Shown one piece after another: positions 28,175 through 40,900 of a DNA stretch of 64,000 bases. The position numbers were made by a program, and so were the translations under genes. Source of the DNA: Wohlfahrtiimonas sp. G9077 (GTDB lineage: Bacteria; Pseudomonadota; Gammaproteobacteria; Cardiobacteriales; Wohlfahrtiimonadaceae); NCBI RefSeq assembly GCF_002252155.1, contig NZ_NEFD01000005.1:113272-177271 (forward strand), read 5' to 3'. Numbering within the stretch: position 1 is the stretch's first letter; the number at the start of each line of letters is the position of its first letter. The notes below the pieces were generated by a model. It searched no databases. It saw only the letters and a program-made list of their open reading frames with translations, and was not told the origin of the DNA.

Positions 28175-28942
28175 TTATTCTTTACGAGAACCGCCTGCAT
28201 TATCACCGCGGTAAGAGATGTAACCATTTTTTTCTAACTCAAGGGCCAAAGATTTATCACCTGTGGCCACCAATTCGCCATCGACTAAAACGTGGACAAC
28301 ATCTGGGGATACATAGTTCAATAAACGTTGATAGTGCGTGATGAGTAAGAATGAACGTTGATCATCGCGAAGTGTGTTGATGCCATCTGAAATCACTTTA
28401 AGGGCATCGATGTCTAAGCCTGAATCCGTTTCATCTAATACAATCATGCTCGGTTCAAGCACGAGCATTTGTAGAATTTCGTTACGTTTTTTCTCACCGC
28501 CAGAGAAGCCTTCATTGACAAAGCGCTTTAAGAACGCAGGGTCCATTTTGACCTTTTTCATGCGATCTTGTAAAAATTCGTAGAATTCTAAGGCATCCAT
28601 CTCTTCTTGGCCGCGTGCTTTACGAATGCTGTTCACAGCACTTTTTAAGAAGTACATGTTGTTCACGCCAGGCAATTCAGCGGGGTGTTGGAAGCCTAAA
28701 AATAGACCTTTGTGCGCGCGCTCTTCAGGATCTAATTCTAAAATGTTCTCGCCATTTAACCAGATTTCGCCTTCTAAGATGTCATAGCCATCTTTACCTG
28801 CGATGATGTTGGATAATGTACTTTTACCTGAACCATTTGGTCCCATGATGGCGTGGATTTCGCCCGTTTTAACAGTTAAGCTCACGCCTTTTAAAATGAT
28901 GTGATCTTCAACAGCTACTTTTAAATTTTTAATTTCTAACAT
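28175..28942 (-). CDS. sufC: Fe-S assembly ATPase SufC
   Basis: SufC is the ABC-type ATPase that drives conformational change of SufBD. The 255 residues start MLEIKNLKVAV and hold Walker A GPNGSGKS, the ABC signature FSGGEKKRNEILQM, Walker B with MIVLDETDSGLD and the H-loop LLITHY. The start at 28942 is used because the upstream in-frame extension lies in the sufB coding end. The ribosome binding site is poor, which suggests coupling to sufB 22 bases upstream. The FSGGEKKR and DETDSGLD variants are SufC-specific. Confidence 0.95.
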   Translation of the reverse strand: MLEIKNLKVAVEDHIILKGVSLTVKTGEIHAIMGPNGSGKSTLSNIIAGKDGYDILEGEIWLNGENILELDPEERAHKGLFLGFQHPAELPGVNNMYFLKSAVNSIRKARGQEEMDALEFYEFLQDRMKKVKMDPAFLKRFVNEGFSGGEKKRNEILQMLVLEPSMIVLDETDSGLDIDALKVISDGINTLRDDQRSFLLITHYQRLLNYVSPDVVHVLVDGELVATGDKSLALELEKNGYISYRGDNAGGSRKE

Positions 28943-28964
28943 TGCTTTGTTTCCCAATAACGAT

Positions 28965-30413
28965 TTAACCAACGCTGCCTTCGAGTTTAAGCTCGATGAG
29001 TTTTTGCGCTTCAACAGCGAACTCCATCGGCAACTCTTGGAAAATTTCTTTACAGAAGCCATTCACAATCAAGCTGATGGCATCTTCCTGCGACAAACCT
29101 CTTTGTTGACAGTAGAACAATTGCTCTTCAGAGATTTTTGAGGTGGACGCTTCATGCTCAACTTTAGATTGTGAGTTACGCACATCAATATAAGGGAATG
29201 TGTGCGCGCCACAACGATCACCCATCAACATTGAATCACATTGTGAATAGTTGTGTGAACCGGTTGCGCCTGGATTGATACGCACTTGGCCACGATAGAT
29301 GTTTTGTGCAGTGCCTGCTGAAATCCCTTTTGAGATGATGGTGGAACGTGTGTTCTTACCAATGTGAATCATCTTCGTGCCGGTGTCTGCTTGTTGGCAA
29401 TCGCGTGCAACGGCCACAGAATAGAATTCACCGACTGATTCATCACCTTTTAAGATGCAGCTTGGGTATTTCCATGTGATGGAAGAACCGGTTTCTACTT
29501 GTGTCCAAGAGATTTTCGATTTTCTGCCTTGGCATAAACCGCGTTTGGTCACAAAGTTATAAATGCCGCCCACGCCATTTTTATCACCTGGATACCAGTT
29601 TTGAACCGTTGAATATTTGATGTTGGCTTCTTCAAGGGCAACAAGCTCAACCACCGCCGCATGCAGCTGGTTTTCATCGCGTTGAGGTGCTGTACAGCCT
29701 TCTAAATAAGAGACATAGCTTTGATCATCGGCCACAATCAATGTGCGTTCAAATTGTCCGGTATTGGCCGCATTGATGCGAAAATATGTGGACAATTCCA
29801 TTGGGCAGCGCACGCCTTTGGGAATGTAAACAAATGAGCCATCTGTGAAGACGGCCGCATTTAACGCAGCAAAGAAGTTGTCTTTATAAGAGACCACTGT
29901 GCCTAAGTATTTTTTCACAAGCTCAGGATACTCTTGTACCGCTTCGCTAAATGAACAGAAGATGATGCCTTGTTCAAGCAATTTGCCTTTATAGCTTGTG
30001 GCCACAGATACGGAGTCAAACACCGCATCAACGGCAACGCCGGCCAAAACCTCTTGTTCTTCTAATGGGATGCCTAAGCGCTCATAAGTGCGCAATAATT
30101 CAGGATCAACTTCATCTAAACTTTTGGGTGCTTCTTCTTTTAACTCAGATAAAGATTTTGGCGCAGAATAGTAAGAGATCGCTTGGTAATCAATTGGGTC
30201 AATGTTTAGATGCGCCCAATCTGGCATTTCCATCTCAAGCCATGCTGCATACGCTTTTAAGCGATAGTCTAACAACCATTGTGGTTCTTTTTTCATTGCT
30301 GAAATTTTACGAATCACATCTTCATCTAAACCTGGTGGCAAGGTTTCCTGAGGGATTTCTGTGACGAATCCGTACGCGTACTCTTCCTCAGTTAATTTGT
30401 GAATTTGTTCCAT
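28965..30413 (-). CDS. sufB: Fe-S assembly scaffold protein SufB
   Basis: SufB is the cluster-building subunit of SufBCD. The 482-residue protein includes the conserved [39 protein letters not shown] (first part), and the essential Cys segment around [20 protein letters not shown]. The start at 30413 follows AGAGAG and sits 10 bases after the sufR stop; the upstream extension to 30521 lies within sufR and is rejected. The C-terminal segment ends in a helix rich in Leu and Glu. The gene is the first structural gene of the operon, directly after its regulator. Confidence 0.95.
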   Translation of the reverse strand: MEQIHKLTEEEYAYGFVTEIPQETLPPGLDEDVIRKISAMKKEPQWLLDYRLKAYAAWLEMEMPDWAHLNIDPIDYQAISYYSAPKSLSELKEEAPKSLDEVDPELLRTYERLGIPLEEQEVLAGVAVDAVFDSVSVATSYKGKLLEQGIIFCSFSEAVQEYPELVKKYLGTVVSYKDNFFAALNAAVFTDGSFVYIPKGVRCPMELSTYFRINAANTGQFERTLIVADDQSYVSYLEGCTAPQRDENQLHAAVVELVALEEANIKYSTVQNWYPGDKNGVGGIYNFVTKRGLCQGRKSKISWTQVETGSSITWKYPSCILKGDESVGEFYSVAVARDCQQADTGTKMIHIGKNTRSTIISKGISAGTAQNIYRGQVRINPGATGSHNYSQCDSMLMGDRCGAHTFPYIDVRNSQSKVEHEASTSKISEEQLFYCQQRGLSQEDAISLIVNGFCKEIFQELPMEFAVEAQKLIELKLEGSVG

Positions 30414-30423
30414 AAATAACTCT

Positions 30424-30876
30424 CTAAACAGTAACTTTTGTGATGGGAATGACAACTTCTTTTTGACGCTCTCTATGAGGCAGTGCTGCCAAAGATGCCA
30501 AGGATATGTTTGAAAACTCACGCAGTAGAATCTGATTGATCAATGCCCAATGAGAGGTGAGTTCACAATGCTGTGATCGCTCACAGACAGAGTGATCACC
30601 CACGCAATCATTGATGGACATCGGTCCTTCAATGGCCACTAAAATCTCAAGGAGGGAAATGTCTTCTGGTTTTTTATTCAAAAGATAACCGCCTTGTGAG
30701 CCTCGAATGGATGCAAGTAATGATTCTTTTGTGAGAATTTTCAAAATCTTACTGGTGAACGCAGGGCTCAAATGACACTCACTAGAAATCTGTGAGGCAC
30801 TTTTTGCATCATCATGTTTTGCTAGGTGGGTCATGATGAGCAGAGCATAATCTGTTTCCCGTGTGATTTTTAACAT
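30424..30876 (-). CDS. sufR: Rrf2-family SUF operon regulator
   Basis: This is a 150-residue winged-helix Rrf2 protein with the [20 protein letters not shown] start, the helix-turn-helix around [16 protein letters not shown], and the wing with RGSQGGYLL. Three cysteines at 91, 98 and 104 (CVGDHSVC... HC) are spaced CX6CX5C, close to the CX5CX5C of IscR, so it probably holds a 2Fe-2S cluster. Proteins of this kind at the head of suf operons are called SUF regulators (IscR relatives). It probably represses its own operon when Fe-S supply is adequate; the candidate operator is at 30920-30940. The name sufR is used by position. Confidence 0.88.
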   Translation of the reverse strand: MLKITRETDYALLIMTHLAKHDDAKSASQISSECHLSPAFTSKILKILTKESLLASIRGSQGGYLLNKKPEDISLLEILVAIEGPMSINDCVGDHSVCERSQHCELTSHWALINQILLREFSNISLASLAALPHRERQKEVVIPITKVTV

Positions 30877-30916
30877 TGAAATTTATAAATTCCCGCTTAA
30901 AGATTAAGATGCCAAT

Positions 30917-30940
30917 AATATAGCACTGTTTCCGTTCTAT
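30917..30940 (-). promoter_or_regulatory. Candidate suf promoter and overlapping SufR operator
   Basis: The imperfect palindrome ATAGCAC (30920-30926), 7-base spacer, GTTCTAT (30934-30940) matches in 6 of 7 arm positions, and its ATAG/CTAT ends resemble those of the IscR type 1 site. It overlaps the minus-strand -10 TATATT (30922-30917). No convincing -35 is visible, as is common for regulated Fe-S promoters. Confidence 0.5.
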
Positions 30941-31128
30941 TTGTACTCTAATAATGACAATCGGGATCATTAACAAACGCAATGAAGGTCTGTGTGATGT
31001 CAACCGCATTGCTTTGAGCATTATATACAAATTCATTGAGCATAGAAAAAATTGATTGGTACTGGCTAAAAAAGAGGCGCGATAATGGCATGGCAGCAAC
31101 ATTAACGATGAATGAAGAGGAGATCTCT

Positions 31129-31698
31129 ATGAAAAATTGTGACGTGTTACGCAACAAAACCAATCAAAAAGTGATCATTTGGACAACATTGGTCGGTGGT
31201 TTCATGAGCTCGTTGGTCAAATGGGGTTCTGAAGTGAATATGCCGCCGCGCATGCCAGGGGAGATTTCACCGCCCGGTGCGCACATTGATGCTTGGTTCA
31301 GTTGGATGGGCTTTAATTCCCATTCGTTGGATTATGTCTATCAAGGCGTCCAAGTGCCCGGCGCTGTGACGCTCTATCATTGGCTCTTTAGCTTTGCTTT
31401 TGCTTTTGTTTATGTGTTGATTTCAGCATATTGGCCACGCATTCGTCTTTGGTATGGTGCCATGTATGGCTTGGTGATCACCATTGTGATGCATGGCTTT
31501 TTCATTCCATTGTTGGGATTTAGAAATCCTGCTTATGCCAATGGCCAAGTGGGTTGGCTGTGGCATTTAAATGGTTATGAGTTGTGGAGTGAAATTTTAG
31601 GGCATGTATATTGGTCAGTTTCCATTGAAATCTGTTTGATTGCCGTACTTGCCGTGCTTGCTCGACCCATTAAAGGCATGTGGATAGAGCGTACTTAA
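31129..31698 (+). CDS. YagU family (DUF1440) inner-membrane protein
   Basis: The 189-residue protein has four hydrophobic segments (about 16-34, 91-112, 119-140 and 160-180) and the family's SSLVKWGSEVNMPPR near the first helix, plus SEILGHVYWSVSIEI near the last. E. coli YagU is implicated in acid resistance; a role here is inferred only from family. The start at 31129 is set by GAGGAG at 31117-31122 with a 6-base spacer; in-frame upstream ATGs lack this. The gene stands alone between the suf operon (divergent) and the giant autotransporter, and ends with its own terminator. Confidence 0.82.
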   Translation: MKNCDVLRNKTNQKVIIWTTLVGGFMSSLVKWGSEVNMPPRMPGEISPPGAHIDAWFSWMGFNSHSLDYVYQGVQVPGAVTLYHWLFSFAFAFVYVLISAYWPRIRLWYGAMYGLVITIVMHGFFIPLLGFRNPAYANGQVGWLWHLNGYELWSEILGHVYWSVSIEICLIAVLAVLARPIKGMWIERT

Positions 31699-31712
31699 AC
31701 CTTATGATCATG

Positions 31713-31737
31713 AGCCGCTGTGATGGCGGCTTTTTTA
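31713..31737 (+). terminator. Intrinsic terminator after the YagU-like gene
   Basis: AGCCGC (31713-31718) pairs with GCGGCT (31726-31731) around a 7-base loop and is followed by six T. It insulates the autotransporter gene from upstream transcription. Confidence 0.82.
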
Positions 31738-31916
31738 TGGATAATTAATATAATTAATTAAATATATCGAGATATAGATATTAATAATAAATTTTAATAT
31801 AAGAAAATTATTGGAAAAGCTTTTAGTTTTATTATAAATATAATACCCTTGTTAATATACGTTCGAATAATAATAAAACTGTACTTTGTAATTTCATTAA
31901 TTAATGGGTATTAAGC
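31738..31916 (+). promoter_or_regulatory. Extremely AT-rich promoter region of the giant autotransporter
   Basis: Almost the whole 179-base stretch is A/T with repeated TAAT and TTAAT words, unlike the rest of the window. The best promoter is TTGGAA (31811-31816), 16 bases, TATAAA (31833-31838); a second possibility starts at TTGTTA (31849-31854). The ribosome binding site before the ATG at 31917 is weak. Such AT-rich DNA is typical of promoters bound by H-NS-like silencers, but that is inference. Confidence 0.55.
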
Positions 31917-34900
31917 ATGAATAAAATATTTAAGGTTATCTGGAGTGTAAAATTACAGCGTAAAGTTGTGGCGAGTGAATACGCAAAAAGTTCGGGGGGC
32001 GTGAGCAGTGTGACAGTCAATGACGCATTGCCAGCACAAGGATTTAAATTAAGTGCCTTATGTAAAATGCTGTTGTTATCAGGGGCGCTGATTTTTTCTA
32101 GTAATGTCAGTACAGCAAAGGTTGTATATGATAAAAATCATCAAGTTTCATTTACAACAGATGCTAATAATATTAATAAAGGCGTGGTTATACTAGGTAA
32201 CAATAATTTAAATAATAACGTGTTGGCCGATCCTTCTAAACTGTTAATACCAGGGGCAACTGCAAAAGATAAATATCAATATGACTATGTCACATTTTTA
32301 TTTCGTCCAGAGTTTGTTTCCACTTCAGAGAAAGATATCGCCGCACAGTATGCATTTTTAGTGACTCAAGCACATGCTGATGTCAATATGATTTTGTATC
32401 ATGGTAAATATAATCCGGATGATCCACAGTATGGGGCAATTGTGGGGAATGATGACCATGAATCAACATTATGGGAAGATCTAGGCCTAGAAAGTGGATA
32501 TGATGACAGCATGAAACGTTATTGTGCTGGTGATGCGGATGTATGCCCAGGCTTAAAAACGACCGTCAATAATGGGGATGTTTATACAGTGGTTATTTCT
32601 ACGTATAGTCCAGGTACATCGGGCTTAACAGATCATAACACTTTATTTGTTGGTACCTTACAAGATGGTGCAGGTCCTAATGGTGTCATTGGTGAGTTCT
32701 CGAGCTATAAGCAGATGGTGGACATCTTAAAAGGCGCCACATGGGACAGCTATGATTTAGATTTTAAGGTCAATCCTAATTTTAGAGGCGGTACGTTGGT
32801 GCTTAATAAGCCTGCGAAATTGGGCGAGGCTGCCAATGTATTTAATTATGCACAAAAATTCACTTTGTCACATGATGCCACCAATACATTAGACACCAAT
32901 GGTAAAAATGGTACGTTCACAGGTGTTTGGAGTGATGTGAGCAACCAAAAAGGTGTTTTAAACATTGTGAATAAAGGGCAAGCGGCTTCTGATGTAACCT
33001 TTACAGCACAAAATACATTTTCCGGCGGCGTGACAATTGGCCCGAATGTGAATGTCATTTTGAAAAATGGCGTGATGGTTGGTGATTCATCGAAGCAAAC
33101 GAATGCTCAATTGGGTACAGGCTACATCGATGTCCAAAAAGATGGCCAATACACCATTGCAAAAGACACCAATACAACATTTAATAATGTCTTAAAAGGC
33201 AGTGGCCATGTTGTGATTGATTTAACAGATCCTGCGTTAACATTCTCCGTGGTGAAAACAAGCGGCCATGATTTTACCGGTCAAGTGCAGTTAAAATCCG
33301 GCACGATGGATGCCTCAAAAAGCAACTTATCATTGGTGAATAAAGCCGGTGCCGCATTGGTGATGCAAGATAATGGTACCTTGAATCTCAATAAAGGCTC
33401 ACAAAGCATTGCAGGTAATCTTCAATTGCAAGGCGGCACGATTAATGCTGGCTTAGGCTCACAATTGTCAGTCAATACGTTAAGCGTTAGCAATCAGCCA
33501 AAATTAGCAGTGACGCTGGATGCCCAAAGTTTGGGTCAATCCGGTAATTTGGTGGCGCAAAGCAACAGTGCACAGCCCATTGACATCATTAAAGCCACAA
33601 CCGTTGAAAAAAGCAGCATTGGCCAAGCGCTAGAGGTTGCACTGTATGGTTCAGATGGCAAAGCGGTCACGGGCAATAAAATAACCACGATTTTAGACAA
33701 TGGTTATGGCACCAAAGATTTAACGGCCAATTATGGCCTTGGTGATGTGAAGGTCAATGATCGCGGCATTAACTTAGCTGTGGGCTTAGAATCCCTCAAC
33801 AGTGGTTCGAATGCAAAAATCAGTGCCGAAGGTTTAACGGGCGCACAAGCGATGAATGCGTTACTCACGGGTAAAGATTTCTCATTTTTTGGCAATAGTG
33901 CGGGTTTAACCATTGCAAAAGCAAACACCTATACTGGTGTAACGAACATTGCAGCAGGCAAAGTGATCAGTGGTGCGCAGCAAAGTTTCGGTAAAACGTC
34001 AAAGTTGAACATTGCCGCAGGTGCCACTTTAGATTTAGCCGGTCATCAGCAGACTGTGTCAACGGGCGGAACGATTGATGGGCAATTGGTTGGACAAAAA
34101 GGTGTGCTCACACTCACAAGTGGTGCATTGGTGTTTGCCAATCAAGGCAGTGCCAGCGATATCACCATTGGCAGTAAAAATAATAAGGCATCGGTCAATT
34201 TCACCGGTGGCGACACCACATTTAAAGGCAATATTGTCGATGCCATTGGCATCACACGCGATGGCACAAAAGGCACCACCACAACATTGGTGGGCGGCAT
34301 TACAACTTCTGGCACATTGAAGATCAACAAAGGTAATGTGCGCATTGGTGATGGTCAAGCAGGCACGAAATTTTCCAGCAACGTTAACATTAGCAGTGCA
34401 GACAGCCAATTGATTCTTGATTTGGGTCAAGGCACAGAGACAACGTTAACCAAGATAATCAGTGGTCAAGGTCAATTGGTCAATCAATCCGGTAATTTAA
34501 CGGTGACCAGCCCTCAAAATTATTCAGGTGGCACACAGATTAATCACGGTACGATCAGCTTAGAAAATGGCCTGACGTTAGGCACTGGCGGTATTTATGT
34601 GGCAAAAGATGCAGGCCTTTCACTTGTAAATACGCAAGGCTTGAATCAAGCATTAACGGGTGCAGGTTTGGTGTCCATTGATTCTACGAATCAAGAATTT
34701 AAGTTTGGTGCGGGCATTGGCACGGGCTTTAAAGGCGAGTTTGCCATCAAGCAATCAGAGATTGAGATGAATGATGCGAATCATCAAGTCTTTGCACAAT
34801 CTTCTGTGACGTTAAACAATGATGCAAATTTAACCGTTGCATCGGATACTTCTGCAAAAACCGTTACCTTAAACGAAGGCTCAAGCTTAAATTTAAGTGG

Positions 34901-37900
34901 TGATGCGACTACGCTGAAGGCCAATGGCACATTATCGGTGGATGCATTGAATTTAAAGGCGGGTCAAATCAACATTGATTTAGCCAATCAATTTACATCT
35001 GGCACACAAATGACCGATGGCCAAGAAATGGATGCTTCGACAGTGTTTGATCAAGGCACCGGTCGCGTGGACAGTATGAATTTAATTACATCCAAGCAAG
35101 CGGTGATGCTCGATCAAACCAAAGTGATGCTCGATGGCAAAACTGTGGATGTCGCCAAAGGTGACAAGATTGATGTGACAAAATCATTGAAGCAAAGTGG
35201 TGATGTGGTGGCCAAAGTGCATTATGGTGAGGGCATCAGTACTCAGCAAGGTGCTCAGCATGGTCTGTTTGTCACACAAGGTTTACATTCAGTAGAAGCA
35301 TTGCAAGATAAGACCGTACACATTGCGGTCACGGAAAAATCTAAAGATAAAGTGTTCAATACATTGGTCACCGGTGAAGGTGGTGTGTCATTAGATGCTT
35401 CAAAAGGCACCATGAATTTTGGTCATGAAGGCAACAGCTATCAAGGCGGCACAACAGTGACGGCAGGCACAGTGAAGCTCGCTGAAAAAGAGGGCTTTGG
35501 TGTGGGTGCCATGACAGTGGCTAAAGATGCTGCGGTGGATTTGAATGGTCAGCAGCAAACCATCACCACATTGAACAACGAAGGCAGCCTAAATTTAAAT
35601 CAGGGGGCATTGACAATCACGGGCAATACTGACATTGCGGGTGTGACGGGTGCGGGTCAATTGGCCATTCAAGGCGTCAGTACAGTGAAGACGGTGAATG
35701 AAGGACTCACGGCAAACATCGCCATTGATCAAACCGGTACGTTAAATCTAGATGTTGACAATGGTTTGGGGCAAGGGCAAATGGCACTTGCCGGTACACT
35801 CAATGCGAACAGTGATTTAACGCTTGCTAACCAGCTCAGTGGTGCCGGGCAGTTGAACATCAATAAAGCAGTGACTTTGACCTCTAATAATGCGGCATTC
35901 ACAGGTAACATCAACATTGATCAAGCGGGTACATTGACGGTGTCGGGTTTGCCACAATTGGGCAATGGTCAGAAGATTGAGATTGCCAAAGAAGGCGATT
36001 TGGTGCTCAATAAAATCAGTGATGCTCTCAAGCAGGCGCTCAGTGGCGGCGGTGATGTGGTGATTGCTGATGGCAGTCAGATTACACTCACAGGTAATAA
36101 CGCAGATTTTAGCGGCGTTTATAAAGTGCAAGGTGTGCATCAAGTGCCAAGCACATTGACGGTCACTGATGCTAAAAAATTGGGCAAAGGCAGCATTTAT
36201 TTAAATGATGCGGGCATGGTCAATGCGCAATACACAGGTAATTGGCAGACAAATGTGACCGGTACGGGCATTGTGAATGTTGCCGATCATCATCAAATCA
36301 CCCTCACAGATCCTAGCAAATTAGCAGACACTTTGACGGTGAATGTCAGTGAACATGGGCAATTGAATCTGAATGATGATGCCTTTAATTCCGCATTGAC
36401 CGGTAACGGCGTTGTGAAAGTGGATGCAGGGAAGAACGATTTCACCTTTGGTGATCAAGTGGGTACAAAATTTGCCGGCACCTTTGACATCAACAATGCA
36501 AACTTCACGCTTTACCCAACGAATCATGCCATCGTGCAAAATGCGAACATCATCGCCAATGCAGGTTCTGTGATCAGCGTGGAAAGTCAAGGCGTGACTA
36601 AAACGAAAAACTTTACCTTAAATGATAGGGGTGTGCTCCATTTTACCGGTAAGATCAATGATCACTCGACAGAAAGTGGCACACTTGAGGTTAAAAATTT
36701 AACCTTAAATAAAGGCGGCTTGGTGAAAGTGGAAGCGGAAGGTTATCAGCCAGGGAAGCCAGATATTCCCTATGATGGCGGTAATTTGAGTGCAGAAGAG
36801 CTCTTTAGCCGCAGCATTAAAGATCGCACCTTACAGTTGGTGTTTGCAGATCAAGTGACAAAAGCAGAGGGTTTGGCGATTGAAATCAATGGTGAAAAAG
36901 TCCTGTTAGACGATGATCAAAACACGGCGAGCACGCGCGTGAATGTTCAGCAAAACAATGAAGTGGTGGGCGTTGTGGATTACATCAGCAATGCTGCGAC
37001 ACAAAGTGGTGATCAAAAAGGTTTATTCATCACTTCAGGTTTGCATCAAGTGGACATTGCCGCAGGAAAGAGTTTGCAAATGGCATCCACAGCAGGATCA
37101 GAGCAAGATAAAGTTGAATTATTGGTTGTGGGCGCAGGTGGCTTGGTGTTAAATGCTGCAAAGGCGAACATGCAGTTTGGTAACATTGGTAATACCTATA
37201 AAGGTGATACTAAAGTGACGGCCGGCACGGTCACTTTAATTGCAGACAATGCTTTTGGTGAAGCTGCGCATTTAGATGTTGCTCAAGGTGCGGTGGTGAA
37301 TCTTGGCGGTAAAACACAAGAGATCAATCAGCTGAACAATAATGGCACGGTTGCCCTCGAAAAAGGGACGTTAAACGTTACAGATAGCAGTACTTTGCAA
37401 GGTTTAACCGGTGAAGGTCAATTGCTCGTTTCAGGCGGTGAAGCCACGGTGAATGCTGTCAATCAGGGTTTAGCGGCAAAAGTGGCTGTGAAAAATGCAG
37501 GCGCATTGAATTTGAATGTTCAAGATGGCTTAGGTCAAGGTGATTTTGCCATCGATGGCACTTTGAATGTGGGCAACGTTGAAACATTGCGCAATAACCT
37601 CAGTGGTCAAGGCAGCGTTAACATTAATGAATCTTTGGCGTTATCCGGCACAAATACCGATTTTACTGGCAAGATGAATGTGCAAGCACAAAAAGCGGTG
37701 AGCATTGCCAGCGCGGGGAACTTAGGGAAGTCAGAATTAACCTTAGGTGATCAAAGTGCATTGAACATCAACGGTACAGTGGGTGAATTGAGTGGCACTG
37801 TTAAAGGCAATGGCCGTGTGAATATTCAAGGCAATGGCCAGTTGATGATTAAAAATCAAGATCAGTTCAGTGGGACGGTGGGCATGAATGTGGATAAAAA

Positions 37901-40900
37901 TGCCACATTGAACCTTGAAACGACAGGGTTTGACTCAGCGTTAACCGGTGAAGGTTTAGTAAGCATCAATGCGCAACAGGGTGATTTTGCTTTAGGTAAG
38001 AATGTGGGCAATGCCTTTGCCGGTACCGTAGCGATTGCCAATGGTCAGGTGGCATTGAACCAAGAGAATGCACAAACCTTATCAAATGCGAATGTTGCAT
38101 TAGATGCTGAGGGTCAACTGACCGTGGCAGCAGATGCGTCTGCAAAAACCATTGCTGTGAAAAAAGGTTCGTTAGCGTTAAGTGGAGATGCGGCAACTGG
38201 TAAAGCTGATGGCTTACTCACCACAGATGCGCTCACCATTGATGGTGGCACAATTGATTTGACGGTCAAAGGCTTTGGCGATGGTACAGGGGCGATTGAT
38301 GCAGACACCGAATCGCTCTTTAATTTAGCATCAGATGGTAAACAGTTGCAGTTCATTGCCACAAAAGATGCGCTCGACATCAGTCAAGCGGACATTGCAT
38401 TAAATGGTCGAAACATGGTCAATGGCAGCGAAACGGCGACCAACACAGCCATCAATGCCTCAGGTGAACAAGTTGCGAATGCGGTTTATAGTAATCGCAT
38501 CAGCACGGCACAGAAAAATCAAAATGGCCTTTTCCTAGATTCACATTTATCGAGCATCGATATTTTAGATCAGAAAAACCTCACCATTCGTGGTGAACAA
38601 GGTCAAACGCAAGCTTTTGCCACAACGATGACAGGTCAAGGGGCAGCAACTTTTGATGCAACAAAACAAGCGCTGACCATCAGCGGGCAAAATAGCTACA
38701 CCGGTGGCACCACTGTAAAAGGCGGTGTTGTGACGGCGCAAAATGGTCAAGCTTTTGGTGATCAAGGTGCGTTAGACATTCAAGCAGGTGCCACTTTGGC
38801 ACTTGGTGCTGATCTAACCGTGGGTCAAACCACAGCAAATGGTGATGTGTCATTGCAAGATCATGCATTGAGCTTTACAAAAGGCGATTCAACATTAAAT
38901 GGCAAAGTCAGCGGCAATGGGCAATTGAATGTGATGGCAAACAGCACATTGAATGTGTCAGATCAAGCAGATTTGGGCACTGCAAAATTGCAGATTGCCA
39001 AAGATGGTCGCACGAACATTGATAAAACGGCCGATTATACCTTTAACCAAGCACTCTCTGGTGAGGGTGAATTAAAACTCAGTGCTGACGGTAATCAATT
39101 GTCGATCGGTGATCAAGTGGGCAATGATTTTAAAGGCACACTATTGGTTGAATCTGGCAAATTATCTGTGGATGGCACAAAACTACAAGGCAGCAGCTTA
39201 AGTGTAGAGAAAGGTTCTGAAGTGACCATTCTTAAAGACACCACGCATAAAAATGTGACGGTCAATGGTGGTGACTTGATTTTTGAAGAAGGCAATTCAC
39301 CTGAACGCGCTGATGGCATCATCACTGCGGAGAACCTTAACTTGAACAACGGCACGGTTTCCATTGAAGTGAAAAAGGATTGGACAACCACAACGCCCAC
39401 AGATGGTATCACGCTAGATGAGTTGTTAAAGCCGACGCATGTGTATCAATTAGGCCAAGCGTCGGGCAATATCAGCATCAGTCAAAAAGATATGATACTT
39501 GATTTGATCATTGATGGTCAGCACATCGATGACATGACAAAACCTGTGCAACATACGGTGACATTAAAGGATGGCCGTAAGGTATTGGTGGATCAAAACT
39601 ATTTCCTAGGTCATGATCAATTGATCACACAAAATGGCCAAGGGGGTAAAGGTTTATACGCCAAATACGGTAATCAAAAATTGACGTTTGTTGAAGGTTT
39701 AGATAATGACAAAGATCACAACATTGATACGGGCGGCAGCACAGTGTCAGGTGGTAATGGCGGTGTTGACAATAAAGGCACCATTAATACTGGCGGCGGC
39801 AACACTGAAACCAATCAAGGTGACATTAACAATAAGCCAGACGGCACCATTAACACAGGTGGCGGTGATGTGACCAATAACGGTGATGGCAATACCAACA
39901 ATGGTGGCACCATCAATACCGGCGGTGGTGATGTGACCAATAAAGGCAAGGGCGACATTAATAATAATCCCGATGGCACCATCATCACAGATGGCGGTAA
40001 TGTCGGCACCAATGATGGCAACATCAACAATAAAGGTGAGATCGACACATCGAAGCCAAACGATAAGGGCGGCGATGTGACGGCAGGTAAAGACATCAAT
40101 AACACGAAGCCTGGTACAAACAATCCAAATGATGGCACCATCACCACAGGCGGCGGAAAAGTTGAAGCCGGCGGTGACTTGAACAACAAAGGTGACATTG
40201 ATACATCCTCACCGAAAGATGATCAAGGCCACACCATTGTGGATAACAATGGCAAGCCAATTCCAGGTGGTAATGTGGATGTGGGCGGTGTTTTGGTCAA
40301 TGGTGATAAAGATGGTCAGCCAAATACGGGCACCATTCACACCGGTGGCGGTGATGTGACGGTTACAGGTAACAAGAATGGTACAGATTTGAAACCTGGT
40401 GACAATGCCTTAACGAACAACAAAGGCAGTGACATCAACACAGGTGGCATGACGGATCCACAAGGCAAACCATTGCCTGGCGGTGATGTTGTGGTGAAAA
40501 ATGGTGACATTGATAACCACGGCACCATCACAACAGAAGGCGGTAAAGTTGGCACCGACAATGGCAACATCAAAAACCATGACACAGGTACCATTACAAC
40601 AGGTGGCGGTGATGTGACTGTGGGCGGTAAAGACACAACCCTCACCAATGATGGCAGCATTCATACCGGTGGCGGGAATGCCACAACCAATGACGGTGAC
40701 ATCAATAACAACCCAGGTGGTACCATCATTACAGATGGCGGAAAAGTTGAAGCCGGCGGTGATCACAACATCAATAACAAAGGTGAAATCGATACCTCTA
40801 AACCGAATGAAAAAGGTGGTGATGTCATCGCAGGAAAAGACATCAATAACACTGATCCAGGCACAGGGAATTCGAAAGATGGCACCATCACCACAGGCGG

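Noticed and set aside
28943..29062. N-terminal extension of sufC
   Set aside because: It lies inside the 3' end of sufB and its residues do not resemble SufC.
30414..30521. N-terminal extension of sufB
   Set aside because: It lies inside sufR, and [12 protein letters not shown] is the family-typical start.
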